Positions 8,131-16,262 of a stretch of 64,000 nt of DNA are shown piece by piece (the stretch's first letter is position 1; each line of letters opens with the position of its first letter). The position numbers and the translations under genes were made by a program. Below the pieces are notes generated by a model. That model saw only the letters and a list, made by a program, of their open reading frames with translations. It was not told the DNA's origin and ran no database searches. The DNA is from Myxococcales bacterium (GTDB lineage: Bacteria; Myxococcota; Polyangia; Nannocystales; Nannocystaceae), in NCBI GenBank assembly GCA_016793465.1, contig JAEUJW010000028.1:44830-108829 (forward strand). Direction: 5' to 3'.

Positions 8131-9360
8131 TCAGTAGCGCCAGCTCGTGGTGTCGGCCCCCTCCGGGGCCGTGCGCAGGAAGCGGTCGACGAGCAGCGGG
8201 ATGAAGCGCGCGTGGTACGTCATGCGCGACTCGAAGTTGGGGCGATCCGGGTCGCCGCTCCAGCAGTGCCCGTGCCCGTGCCCATAATTAAAAACCGCGT
8301 CCGCCGGCGGGTCCAGCCGCGCCACCCGCTCCTCGAACAGCCGCACCGCGCGCTCGAGGAAGAAGTTGTCCATGTCGCCGGTGTTGACCCACAGCTTGCC
8401 GCGCAGCTTCGGCGCCAGCCGCTGCCAGTCGCGGGTGACGATGTGCCCGAGGTCGTAGTGATCGCGCCAGTGGGCCGCCACCGCGTGGTCGATCTGCCCG
8501 GTCTGCTTGTCGAAGATGCGGCGCGGATACCCGTCCTCGCCGACCGGCGAATACACCGCCTCCCAGATGTCGAACTGCTGCCCCGAGCGCGAGCGCGTGC
8601 CGAGCGCGAACTCGTGGCGGTTGTCCTGCTCGACCGTGCTGCGCAGCGTCCCGTCGGCCTCGCGCGCCCCGATGCGCGGGCTGCTCCGGAGCTGTCCGCG
8701 GGTGTAGTACGCGTTGTCGTCGTCGTAGATATCGACGGTCACGTAGGCGCGGAAGTCGATCGGGTCCGGGCAGTTGCCGATCGCCCCGTTGTACTCGTCC
8801 GGATAGAAGATCTGGGCCGCCAGCGCCTCCCACCCGCCGGTCGACCCGCCGTACATGCCCCGCGCCCACGCCCCGAGCCCGCGGAACTCCCTCTCGATGT
8901 GCGGGATCAACTCGTGGGTGATCGCGTCTCCGTACGGCCCGAGGTTCTCCGAGTTCACCGCGTAGGAATCGTCATAGTACGGGTTGGCGTGCTCGAGCTG
9001 GATCAAGATCACCCGGGGGAACTCGCCCGTCCATTGCTCGTAGAATTCGTGGCTCGCCTCCTGCACGAGCCGCTCGTACCCGTATTTTTTGCAATCTGTG
9101 CCGTGCCCGTTCGGACACTCGCGGCGCAGGCCCTCGCGGTCGACCGGCGGCAGCTCGGCGTCGGCCGGCGTCTCCCGCCAGCCCGCCAGCTCGCGGGCGA
9201 AGTGCGAGTGGTAGATGATCAGCGGGTAGCGGGCGTCCGGGCGCTCGTGCCAGCCCTGCGGCAGCAGCACCCGCGCCCCGAGTTTGATCGGGCGCCCCCA
9301 GAACTTCGTCAGCCGCGGGCTCTCGATCTCCACGTGCCGCAGCAGCCTGGTCTCGACCAC
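8131..9360 (-). CDS. Esterase catalytic part (PF00756-like), downstream of an in-frame TAG
   Basis: This part holds an alpha/beta-hydrolase of the putative-esterase/enterochelin-esterase type. The nucleophile elbow is GGSTGG with Ser at about residue 173 of the 409 aa counted from 9360, and a HGHGHCW stretch near the C-terminus probably carries the catalytic His. The same frame continues upstream without a stop to 9477, with sensible protein (LLSTPRT.., then EVDRQIPPLPP), and meets a TAG at 9478-9480. Beyond it lies the 9481-9915 lipoprotein frame in the same phase. The two pieces are therefore most likely one gene split by a nonsense codon; 9360 is only a GTG inside it. Expression of this part alone would need reinitiation or readthrough. 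Confidence 0.75.
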   Translation of the reverse strand: MVETRLLRHVEIESPRLTKFWGRPIKLGARVLLPQGWHERPDARYPLIIYHSHFARELAGWRETPADAELPPVDREGLRRECPNGHGTDCKKYGYERLVQEASHEFYEQWTGEFPRVILIQLEHANPYYDDSYAVNSENLGPYGDAITHELIPHIEREFRGLGAWARGMYGGSTGGWEALAAQIFYPDEYNGAIGNCPDPIDFRAYVTVDIYDDDNAYYTRGQLRSSPRIGAREADGTLRSTVEQDNRHEFALGTRSRSGQQFDIWEAVYSPVGEDGYPRRIFDKQTGQIDHAVAAHWRDHYDLGHIVTRDWQRLAPKLRGKLWVNTGDMDNFFLERAVRLFEERVARLDPPADAVFNYGHGHGHCWSGDPDRPNFESRMTYHARFIPLLVDRFLRTAPEGADTTSWRY

Positions 9361-9477
9361 CGGCGGCAGCGGAGGGATCTGCCGGTCGACCTCGATCTCG
9401 AGGTTTAATAATGATCGGTCTTCGCCAATTTTAATAGTTCGTGGGGTCGACAGCAGGTTGCCGGGCGCCTGCGCCCA

Positions 9478-9915
9478 CTACTGGCCCTCGCCGCGGTCCA
9501 TCGGCAATTGCACGGTCTTTCCGTCGGCCCGATTGAACGTCTCGTAGCGGTGCAGCAGGGCCTGCACCGTGTATTCGCCGGGGGGCAGCGCCTTCAAGTC
9601 GGGCAGCGGATATCCGTGCACCTCGCCGGACAGCTCGACCGTCTGCCCGGGCGCCCAGCCCTCGACGTCCATGCCGAACACCTGCGCGGTGCGGTCGTCC
9701 CCGCTGACCTGAAAGCGCGGCTCGCTGGCCCCGTCGCGCGTCAGCAGGACCAGGAGGCGCCCCTGCAGCGGTCCTTCGGCGAGGCCCGCCCGCACGCGCA
9801 CGGCCACCCGCGGCGCCGCCTCCGGCGCGGTCGTCACGGCCGGCGAGGCCCGCGGCGCCGGCGGTGCGGGCTGGCAGGTGAGCAGGGAGAGCGAGACCAG
9901 CGACGCGGCGCGCAT
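9478..9915 (-). CDS. N-terminal lipoprotein part of the interrupted esterase
   Basis: This 145-aa product has a lipoprotein-like signal (MRAASLVSLSLLTC) and a compact beta-rich domain with GRLLVLLTRDG, GWAPGQTVEL and LPPGEYTVQALLHRYETF. It ends in DRGEGQ followed by TAG. The frame beyond the TAG is that of the esterase. The same sheet-like domain plus a linker ahead of a PF00756 esterase is an arrangement I recall from related secreted esterases, which supports one ancestral gene. An ATG at 9925-9927 is an alternative start. Confidence 0.7.
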   Translation of the reverse strand: MRAASLVSLSLLTCQPAPPAPRASPAVTTAPEAAPRVAVRVRAGLAEGPLQGRLLVLLTRDGASEPRFQVSGDDRTAQVFGMDVEGWAPGQTVELSGEVHGYPLPDLKALPPGEYTVQALLHRYETFNRADGKTVQLPMDRGEGQ

Positions 9916-9927
9916 GCCAGCGACCAT

Positions 9928-10255
9928 AACACCGCGCGATCCAGCGCGAGCCCGCGAACGCGGCCGCCTCGCGGGTGTCTCGCCGCCGGCTCAGCGGCGG
10001 GGATACGTCGTTCCGACGGTCGGCCGCGACGCAGGGCACCGCTCATCCGCGCGGACGGTCGGCGCCTGCGAAACTCGCCGCACACCATACAAATGACCAC
10101 AAGTCACCCCGAATCAGCGCCGTCCCGCAATGCATACGACGGCGTGCAGGGGCGTGCGCTCCGCCTCACGGTCGCGTGCACGCGGTGTGGTATGCTGCCG
10201 CCCCAGGCCGTTCGCCCCGCGTCGTGAGCGAGGGCGGGTGGTGTCACGTCACGTC
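9928..10255. other. Divergent intergenic region
   Basis: These 328 bp separate the esterase lipoprotein from the Ser/Thr kinase. I see no gene, hairpin or repeat. The stretch just upstream of the kinase holds a TATGCT hexamer at 10191-10196 that could serve as a -10 element, with no convincing -35. Confidence 0.4.
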
Positions 10256-12883
10256 ATGAAGAAGGCGGAACATAACGGCCCCGATGATGCCCACAGGCTG
10301 TGGCACATGGCCATCGACTCGACCGCGCCGGCCCATCCGCCGCGGGCGCCGGCGGCCGCCGCGACCCCGGCGACGCCGCCGGTGGCCCCCGGCACGCGCG
10401 TGCACAACTACGTGGTCGAGCAGCTGATCGGCGAGGGCGGCATGGGCGCGGTGTGGCGGGTCAAGCAGCGCATGCTGAAGGTCCCGCGGGCGATGAAGGT
10501 GCTGAAGGTCGGGACCGCCAGCGTCGACCGCTTCGAGGAGGAGATGGAGATGCTGGCGATGGTCACCCACGACAACGTCGTCAAGGTGATCGACAGCGGC
10601 GTCTTGCCCGACGGCTCGCTGTTCTACGTGATGGAGCACGTCGAGGGCCGCAGCCTCGAGGCCGACATCGCCAAGCACAAGGGCCGGCGCCCGCAGTGGG
10701 AGTACGTCCGCGACATCATCCTGCAGATCTGCGACGGCCTGGCGGCGATCCACGACCGCGGCATCATCCACCGCGACATGAAGCCGGCCAACTGCATGCT
10801 CTCGCCCGGCGTCAACGAGGTCGTGCACGTCAAGATCGTCGACCTCGGCATCGCCCGCCGCAGCTCGGTGATGCGCCCCGGCAGCACCTCCGACGGCATG
10901 TTCATCGGCAGCGCCGCCTACGCCTCGCCCGAGCAGGCCGCCGGCGAGACGACCACGCTGACCTACGGCAGCGACGTGTACAGCGTCGGCATCATCCTCT
11001 ACGAGCTGCTCACCGGCGTCATCCCCCACGTCGCCGACGCCCCGACCGACCGCGCCGCCATGCTGCGCCGCCGCGTGGTCGGCACGCTGCCGCCGCTGCC
11101 GAGCCTGCACGTGCGCCCCGGCACCATCCCCCCGGAGATCGACGAGATCATCGTGCGCTGCCTGCAGCCCGACCCGCGCGACCGCTTCCAGTCGATCTCC
11201 GAGCTCGCCGAGGCCATCCGCCAGACCCCCGACCTGCCGCGTCAGCTCCGCAAGACCCGCCCCTCGCAGTCGCTCACCTCGGTCGCCGCCGACATCCTGC
11301 CGTCCGACTCGTCCGCCTCGCTGGCGATGGCCGCCCAGTCGGGCTCGGGCCTGCGCGTCATCCCGTCGGCGCAGGAGACCTCGGGCGTGCGCAGCGTGCC
11401 CTCGTCGTCGGGCTCGGGCATGCGCGTGCTCCCGCAGGAGCTCGCCGCCAGGGCCTCCGCGTCGGGCCAGTCGAGCAGCCACCTGACGCCGCTGCCGCCC
11501 TCGCAGTCGTCGCCGGGCGCGCCGATCTCCGCGCCCGCGCTCGACAGCTCCACGCTCATCGCCGACCGCCCGCGCCGCCGGCCGACCCGCCTGCTGCTGC
11601 TCGGCGGCGGCGCGGCCGTCGTCGCGGTCGCCGCCGCCGCGCTGGCGATCCCCGGCCTGCGCGCCCGCCTGTTCGGCGAGTCGATCGACATCATCGGCGC
11701 CGACGAGCGCGAGCCCGCCGAGTTCGCCCGCGCCCGCACCGCGATCCAGCGCCTCGGCCTGCAGGAGGCCGCGGACGTGCAGTCCGTCCTGCAGCGCTAC
11801 GCCGCCGACCGCGAGCAGACGCCCGGGCACGTCGCCACCGCCCGGCTGCTCGAGGCCGAGCTCGTGCTCATGCGGGCGATCGCCTGCCAGATCGCCGTCG
11901 CCCTCGACCCCATCCCCGGCGCCGCCGCGGCGTACGTGCAGACCGACCCCGCCCGGGCCGCCGAGCTGCTCGCGCAGGTCCCTCGCGACCACACGCCCGT
12001 GCCCCAGGCCCGCGTGCGCGCGCTGCTCCGCCTGGCCCGCGGCGAGAGCGTCGACACCCCCGTCGACCCCGACCTCTCGACCAGCGACCGCGACGAGCTG
12101 CTCGCCCTCGCCGGCGCCGCCCCGCTGTGGCGCAAGGGCCACGCCGTGCCCGCCGACCTCATCCCGCCGCTGCAGCGCCTGCGCACCCCCTCGACGCTGG
12201 TCCGCTCGGCCCTCGCCCTCGGCCTGTGGCGCGCCGGCGAGGACTCGCAGGCCCACCGCCTCCTGCTCGCCACCCTCAAGATGGCCAGCGACCAGCCCGC
12301 CGCCCGCGCCACCTTCGACGCGCTCCTGCGCAGCCACGACGGCGACGCCATCCCCGCGCCGCCTGTCCCCGAGGACAGCCATCCAGCGCCGCCCGCCGCC
12401 GTCGACCCGGTCCAGCCCGCCGCCCCCAAGGCCGGCCCGCCCCGGCCCATCGCCGAGAAGTTCGCGTCGATCGACGAGCAGGTCGAGGCCGGCTGCCAGC
12501 GCGTCCGCAAGGGCGACCACCGCAGCGGCGTGAAGGTGCTGATGGACGCGCTCAACCATGGCGCCGAGTTCGAGTCCAACTTCGACCTGTGCGTCTGCCT
12601 CGGCGAGGGCTTCGCCCGCCAGCGCGCCCACGACGTGTCGCTGCAGTGGTTTCGCCGCGCGCTGCGCCTCGACCCCGTGCACCCCGGCGCCCTCGCCGGT
12701 GCCGCCCGCGCCGCCGACCTGCTCGGCCGCGAGGAGCGGGCCCTCGAGCTCTACCGCCGCCTCCTCGAGGTCGACCCCAGGAACGCCGCCGCCCAGGCCT
12801 ACGTCGACAAGCACTACGCGCCTCCGAGCCCCGAAGAAAACGGCCCCTTCCTCCCCGTCGAGGAGCCGAGCAAGGCGCCGTAG
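10256..12883 (+). CDS. Membrane Ser/Thr protein kinase with TPR-like tail
   Basis: This 875-aa Hanks-type kinase has the Gly loop GEGGMGAVW at about 59-67, the ATP lysine in AMKVLK (81), HRDMKPAN (172-179) and the metal motif DLG (196-198) in place of DFG. The activation segment ends in GSAAYASPEQ. A Ser-rich linker follows, then one membrane segment (LLLLGGGAAVVAVAAAALA) and a C-terminal region whose last ~110 residues read as TPR helices (SLQWFRRALRLDPVHPGAL, ALELYRRLLEVDPRNA). It should phosphorylate cytoplasmic proteins while anchored in the inner membrane. I chose the ATG at 10256; an ATG at 10307 is possible. Confidence 0.92.
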   Translation: MKKAEHNGPDDAHRLWHMAIDSTAPAHPPRAPAAAATPATPPVAPGTRVHNYVVEQLIGEGGMGAVWRVKQRMLKVPRAMKVLKVGTASVDRFEEEMEMLAMVTHDNVVKVIDSGVLPDGSLFYVMEHVEGRSLEADIAKHKGRRPQWEYVRDIILQICDGLAAIHDRGIIHRDMKPANCMLSPGVNEVVHVKIVDLGIARRSSVMRPGSTSDGMFIGSAAYASPEQAAGETTTLTYGSDVYSVGIILYELLTGVIPHVADAPTDRAAMLRRRVVGTLPPLPSLHVRPGTIPPEIDEIIVRCLQPDPRDRFQSISELAEAIRQTPDLPRQLRKTRPSQSLTSVAADILPSDSSASLAMAAQSGSGLRVIPSAQETSGVRSVPSSSGSGMRVLPQELAARASASGQSSSHLTPLPPSQSSPGAPISAPALDSSTLIADRPRRRPTRLLLLGGGAAVVAVAAAALAIPGLRARLFGESIDIIGADEREPAEFARARTAIQRLGLQEAADVQSVLQRYAADREQTPGHVATARLLEAELVLMRAIACQIAVALDPIPGAAAAYVQTDPARAAELLAQVPRDHTPVPQARVRALLRLARGESVDTPVDPDLSTSDRDELLALAGAAPLWRKGHAVPADLIPPLQRLRTPSTLVRSALALGLWRAGEDSQAHRLLLATLKMASDQPAARATFDALLRSHDGDAIPAPPVPEDSHPAPPAAVDPVQPAAPKAGPPRPIAEKFASIDEQVEAGCQRVRKGDHRSGVKVLMDALNHGAEFESNFDLCVCLGEGFARQRAHDVSLQWFRRALRLDPVHPGALAGAARAADLLGREERALELYRRLLEVDPRNAAAQAYVDKHYAPPSPEENGPFLPVEEPSKAP

Positions 12884-13071
12884 TCGCCCCCGCGCGCCGA
12901 ACGTCCCGCATCGCGGGCTGTCTCGACGTCACGCGCCGCTGTGTCCTGCGGCGACGGCGGACGACGGCAGCCACGACGGCCGCACCGACGCCGCGCGCGG
13001 CGAAGGCTCACCCCGCCGTCGAACAACGAGCGGCGCGCCGCCGCGGTCGACGCGCGGGGCACCACGTCGCT

Positions 13072-15132
13072 TCAGACCGCACGACCGGCCGCGCCGAGCT
13101 TCCAGCGCACGCGGGCCAGGGTCAGCGGGACCACGGCCCCGGACAGCCTGGCGTCCTTGCGCAGCGCCCGACCGGCCTCGCGCAGCGTGGCGCCCGAGCC
13201 GATGAAGTCGTCGAGCAGCAGCACGTCGCCGCTCGGCCGCGCGGACGAGCCGACGCCCATGCGGCCGTCGACGTTCTCGCGGCGCTGGTCGTTGTTGCGG
13301 AGCTCGGCCTGGCGCGCGTTCGGCTGCTTGTGCCACACCAGCAGGTCGGGCAGCGTCGGCACGCCGAGCGCCTCGCCGACGATCGCCAGGGCCTCGTCGC
13401 GTTGCCGCCAGTCGCGGCTCGGCACCGCCGCCGCCGCGCGCACGTCGTGGCGCTGCGCCAGCGCCCGCGCCTGCCGGGCCAGCAGGTCGGCCAGCGCCGG
13501 GTCGAGCGGGACGTCCTGCTCGCGCCGCGCGAACAGCCCGCGGTGCAGCTCGCCGCCGAGCTCCGCGTCGAGCAGCGCGAGGCCCTCGGCCATGAGCGGG
13601 CGGGCGCTCGCGGCGATCGGCGAGGGCCGGGCCGCCAGCCAGCCCTGCGCGTGCGCCAGCCCGGACGCCAGGTCGACCGCCGAGCGCTGCCGCTTGCACA
13701 GCGAGCAGCGTCCGCACGCCGTCGCCTCGCGGTCGCCGAGCGCCCGCCGCAGGCACGCCATCAGGCAGTCCGGCTCCTGCCGACCGTAGGCGAGCATGGC
13801 CGCCAGCTCGCGCTGGCGCACGCTCTGCTGGTTCCTGTAGCGCGACAGGTCGGGCGCGTCGGACCGCGCGAGGCGCTCGTAGACCTGCTTGCCGTCGGCG
13901 CTGCGCTTGCGCAAAAAGCCCTGCTCGACCAGCTCGGCGACCACCACGGTGACGCGTGTCGGGTGCAGGCCGCTGCGGATCTTCAGCGCGGTCAGCCCGA
14001 GCGGCCCGTCGTCGAGCGCCGCGAGCACATTATTAAAGTCCTCGGGGTGCGGCTGGGCCGAGTCGATGAAGTGCTCCTGGATGCGGCTGTCCTCGGCGTC
14101 GAACAGCAGGATGCCGCGCGCGGGCTGGCCGTCGCGGCCGGCGCGCCCGACCTCCTGATAGTACGCCGTCACCGACCCGGGCACGTCGACGTGCACCACG
14201 TAGCGCAGGTCCGACTTGTCGATGCCCATGCCGAGCGCGTTGGTCGCGGCGATGGCCGGGTGCTGGCCGGCGAGGAACTCGTCCTGCAGCGCCCGCTTGC
14301 GCTCCGGCTCGAGGCCCGCGTGATAGGCGGCGGCCGCCACCCCGCGGTGGCGCAGGTACTCGGCGACGAGCTCGGTGTGCTCGCGCGTCGCGCAGTACAG
14401 CAGGCCCGGGGCCGGCAGGCGCGGCACGACCTGCGCGAGGTAGGCCAGCTTGGCCGCCATCCCGTGCAGCCCGACGACCGCGAGCTGGAGGTTCGGGCGG
14501 TCCATGCCGCTGCGATGGACCCGCAGCGGCCCGCCGAGCCCCGCCATCTGCTCGCGGATGTCGGCCTCGACCCGCTCGTCGGCGGTCGCCGTCAGCCCGA
14601 GCACGCGCAGCTGCGGGTGGCGCTCGCGCAGCGCCCGCAGCAGGTGAACGATCTGCCGGTACGCCGGGCGAAAGTCGTGGCCCCACGTCGAGATGCAGTG
14701 CGCCTCGTCGACCACCACCAGGCGGACCGGCAGGTCCGCGAGGGCCGCGAAGCGGTCGACGTGGTCGAGGTGCTCCGGCGACACGAACAGCAGCCGCAGC
14801 GCGCCCTCGGCCGCCGCCGCCGCGGTCGCCGCGTTCTCCTCGTCCGACTGGTCGCTGTTCACGCTGCCCGCCGGCAGCCCGAAGCGGTCGTTGAGGTGGC
14901 CGAGCTGGTCGCGCATCAGCGCCAGCAGCGGCGAGATCACCAGCGTGACGCCCCCGAGCAGCGCGGCCGGCAGCTGGTACAGCAGGCTCTTGCCGTAGCC
15001 GGTCGGCTGGATGCACAGCAAGCTCCCGCCGGCCAGGATCGCCTCGACGCTCTCGCGCTGGCCGGGGCGGAACTCGGCGAAGCCGAAGCGCTCGGCGAGC
15101 GCACGATCGATCTCGGCGGGCGTGAATTGCAC
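13072..15132 (-). CDS. recQ: RecQ-type DNA helicase with C-terminal phosphoribosyltransferase-like domain
   Basis: The 686-aa protein starts with a complete RecQ helicase: FRPGQRE, Walker A PTGYGKS (43-49), VVVDEAHCISTWGHDFRP, GLTATA, GMGIDKSDLRYVVHVD and QEVGRAGRDG. The RecQ zinc Cys cluster is present (CLMAC, then CGRCSLC). No HRDC domain was recognised. Instead, the last ~130 residues resemble a ComF/PRTase fold, with VLLLDDFIGSGAT matching the PRPP loop. It should unwind forked DNA 3' to 5'; the role of the PRTase part is unknown. The start codon follows 45 bp after the stop of the upstream lipoprotein gene, so the two may be co-transcribed. Confidence 0.92.
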   Translation of the reverse strand: MQFTPAEIDRALAERFGFAEFRPGQRESVEAILAGGSLLCIQPTGYGKSLLYQLPAALLGGVTLVISPLLALMRDQLGHLNDRFGLPAGSVNSDQSDEENAATAAAAAEGALRLLFVSPEHLDHVDRFAALADLPVRLVVVDEAHCISTWGHDFRPAYRQIVHLLRALRERHPQLRVLGLTATADERVEADIREQMAGLGGPLRVHRSGMDRPNLQLAVVGLHGMAAKLAYLAQVVPRLPAPGLLYCATREHTELVAEYLRHRGVAAAAYHAGLEPERKRALQDEFLAGQHPAIAATNALGMGIDKSDLRYVVHVDVPGSVTAYYQEVGRAGRDGQPARGILLFDAEDSRIQEHFIDSAQPHPEDFNNVLAALDDGPLGLTALKIRSGLHPTRVTVVVAELVEQGFLRKRSADGKQVYERLARSDAPDLSRYRNQQSVRQRELAAMLAYGRQEPDCLMACLRRALGDREATACGRCSLCKRQRSAVDLASGLAHAQGWLAARPSPIAASARPLMAEGLALLDAELGGELHRGLFARREQDVPLDPALADLLARQARALAQRHDVRAAAAVPSRDWRQRDEALAIVGEALGVPTLPDLLVWHKQPNARQAELRNNDQRRENVDGRMGVGSSARPSGDVLLLDDFIGSGATLREAGRALRKDARLSGAVVPLTLARVRWKLGAAGRAV

Positions 15133-15177
15133 GCGGGGATACCTAACACCCCGCGCGGCGCCCGGCCACCGCGCCCT

Positions 15178-15600
15178 CTACGGCGTCGGCGCCGCGTCCT
15201 GGGCGCACAGCAGGCGGCAGGTCGCGCGGTCGTCCTCGCCGCGGTTCCCCTGGCGGCACTCGTCGACGCAGGTGGTCAGCCGGTCGAGCACCGCGGGCGC
15301 CACGTCCGCGGGCCGGCACCCGGCGCGGCAGGCCTCCGCCGCGACCGCGTCGGCCGGGTCGCAGCGCCCGAGGCAGCTCGCGGTCGACGCCAGCGCGGGC
15401 GGCTTGCCGGGGTTCGGGGTCACCTTGGCGGCCTCCGAGCAGTTGAGGCGGCAGGTCGCCTGGTCGGTCTCGCTGAGCTTGCGGTCGTTGCAGGTGTCGA
15501 AGCACGCCGCCAGCGCGGTCCGCCCCTCCTCGGTGGCCAGCGGATCACAGCCGCCGAGCAGCGCGAGCAACGACAGCAGGGACGTTCGGGAGATTGTCAT
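15178..15600 (-). CDS. Cys-rich lipoprotein, candidate sigma-54 target
   Basis: The 140-aa protein has a lipoprotein signal (MTISRTSLLSLLALLGGC, lipobox LGGC) and then about 12 Cys residues in repeated C-x3-C spacings: CFDTC, CRLNC, CLGRC, CRAGC, CVDEC, CRLLC. This regular pattern suggests three disulfide-linked helical hairpins; no family was recognised. A perfect -24/-12 promoter faces it at 15613-15628. The ATG falls about two bases after the expected transcript start, so the mRNA would be leaderless. RecQ follows 45 bp downstream. Confidence 0.85.
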   Translation of the reverse strand: MTISRTSLLSLLALLGGCDPLATEEGRTALAACFDTCNDRKLSETDQATCRLNCSEAAKVTPNPGKPPALASTASCLGRCDPADAVAAEACRAGCRPADVAPAVLDRLTTCVDECRQGNRGEDDRATCRLLCAQDAAPTP

Positions 15601-15612
15601 GCCTGGGCGATG

Positions 15613-15628
15613 AGCAAGCCGCGTGCCA
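15613..15628 (-). promoter_or_regulatory. Sigma-54 promoter for the Cys-rich lipoprotein
   Basis: On the minus strand the site reads TGGCAC-GCGGC-TTGCT, an exact match to the -24/-12 consensus with the required 5-base spacer. The expected transcript start is near 15602, at the lipoprotein ATG (15600). Confidence 0.85.
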
Positions 15629-15644
15629 CACCTCCGCGGAGGTG
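15629..15644. repeat. 16-bp perfect palindrome
   Basis: CACCTCCGCGGAGGTG is its own reverse complement and abuts the -24 element of the lipoprotein promoter. It could be an operator or part of a transcript hairpin; no binding protein is implied by the sequence. Confidence 0.5.
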
Positions 15645-15670
15645 CGGCGCCTCGCCCGTGGCCCCCACCA

Positions 15671-15693
15671 TGCAAGCCCTGCAGGGCCCTGCA
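15671..15693. promoter_or_regulatory. Candidate enhancer (TGCA-N5-TGCA) between two sigma-54 promoters
   Basis: TGCA-AGCCC-TGCA is followed by GGGCCC-TGCA. The site lies between the divergent sigma-54 promoters at 15613-15628 and 15759-15774, about 65-110 bp from either start, which is a usual distance for an NtrC-type activator site. The first 16 bases (from CCA) nearly match the site at 22383-22398. Confidence 0.55.
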
Positions 15694-15758
15694 AGCCGCA
15701 CCGGCGACCTCGCTCACGCGGCGCTCGCAAACCCGGGACGACGCGACGCGCGAGCGGC

Positions 15759-15774
15759 TGGCACACGCCTTGCT
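15759..15774 (+). promoter_or_regulatory. Sigma-54 promoter for the 44-aa membrane protein
   Basis: TGGCAC-ACGCC-TTGCT is an exact -24/-12 match. It lies 45 bp upstream of the ATG at 15819, which leaves room for the AAGGAGG ribosome site seen at 15804-15810. Confidence 0.88.
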
Positions 15775-15818
15775 CTTCATCTCCTCGACTTCGACTTGAA
15801 GCGAAGGAGGGAATTGCC

Positions 15819-15953
15819 ATGCTCGCCGTGACCAAGCTGATCATCTCTTCCGAGGGCCTCGCAACGATCATTCTCTGCTGGGCGCTCGGCGCCGGCCTCA
15901 TCGTCTCGCTCGCCCTGCTCAACCGCCGCCGCATCCGCTCGCAGGACCATTAG
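15819..15953 (+). CDS. Small single-pass membrane protein, 44 aa
   Basis: This tiny gene has an AAGGAGG ribosome site eight bases before the ATG and a perfect sigma-54 promoter upstream. The protein is a single hydrophobic helix (about residues 13-34, GLATIILCWALGAGLIVSLA) with a basic C-terminal tail (NRRRIRSQDH), so it should sit in the inner membrane with the tail in the cytoplasm. No family was recognised. A strong hairpin follows at 16031-16075. Confidence 0.82.
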   Translation: MLAVTKLIISSEGLATIILCWALGAGLIVSLALLNRRRIRSQDH

Positions 15954-16030
15954 CCCCCCGGTCCGGCGAGCGCCCGCGCGTCGCGTCCACGGCTCCCGTC
16001 GCCCGGGGGCCGTCTCCATTTAAGGCGCCT

Positions 16031-16075
16031 GAAAGAGGAGGAGCCGGACGCGTCGCGCCCGGCTCCTCCTCTTTC
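16031..16075. terminator. Bidirectional hairpin terminator
   Basis: A perfect 17-bp inverted repeat begins GAAAGAGGAGG (16031-16047) and is mirrored at 16059-16075, with an 11-base loop. It lies between the convergent 44-aa gene and the 59-aa gene, so it can stop transcripts from both sides. The A/T-rich stem ends (GAAAG, CTTTC) give each direction a short U-containing tail. Confidence 0.8.
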
Positions 16076-16077
16076 GG

Positions 16078-16257
16078 TCACATCCCCGGCTCGGACCAGC
16101 GGGCGTCGCCGCGGGCCTTGCCGCGCAGGATCTTGTAGATCGCCACCAGCATGGCGAACACGCCGAGCCACAACAGGCCCATCACCACGAACGCGGCCAG
16201 GTCGATCCAGCGCACGCTCGCCTCGGCGAGCATCGTCTCGTTCATTCCCATCATCAT
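16078..16257 (-). CDS. Small membrane protein, 59 aa, partner of the HTTM gene
   Basis: The protein has one strong membrane segment (about residues 20-42, LAAFVVMGLLWLGVFAMLVAI) and a basic cytoplasmic tail. The ATG at 16255-16257 lies five bases after the HTTM stop, and an AAGGAAGG ribosome site sits in the end of that gene, which implies translational coupling. Several Met codons follow (MMMGMNETM), so the exact start is uncertain. No family was recognised; it may be a subunit of the HTTM protein. Confidence 0.75.
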   Translation of the reverse strand: MMMGMNETMLAEASVRWIDLAAFVVMGLLWLGVFAMLVAIYKILRGKARGDARWSEPGM

Positions 16258-16262
16258 GGCGC

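Noticed and set aside
10244..12814. Very long antisense frame (over 800 aa) opposite the Ser/Thr kinase
   Set aside because: It is a shadow created by the GC-rich codons of the real kinase; it has no family motif and is low complexity (Gly/Ala/Asp/Val runs).
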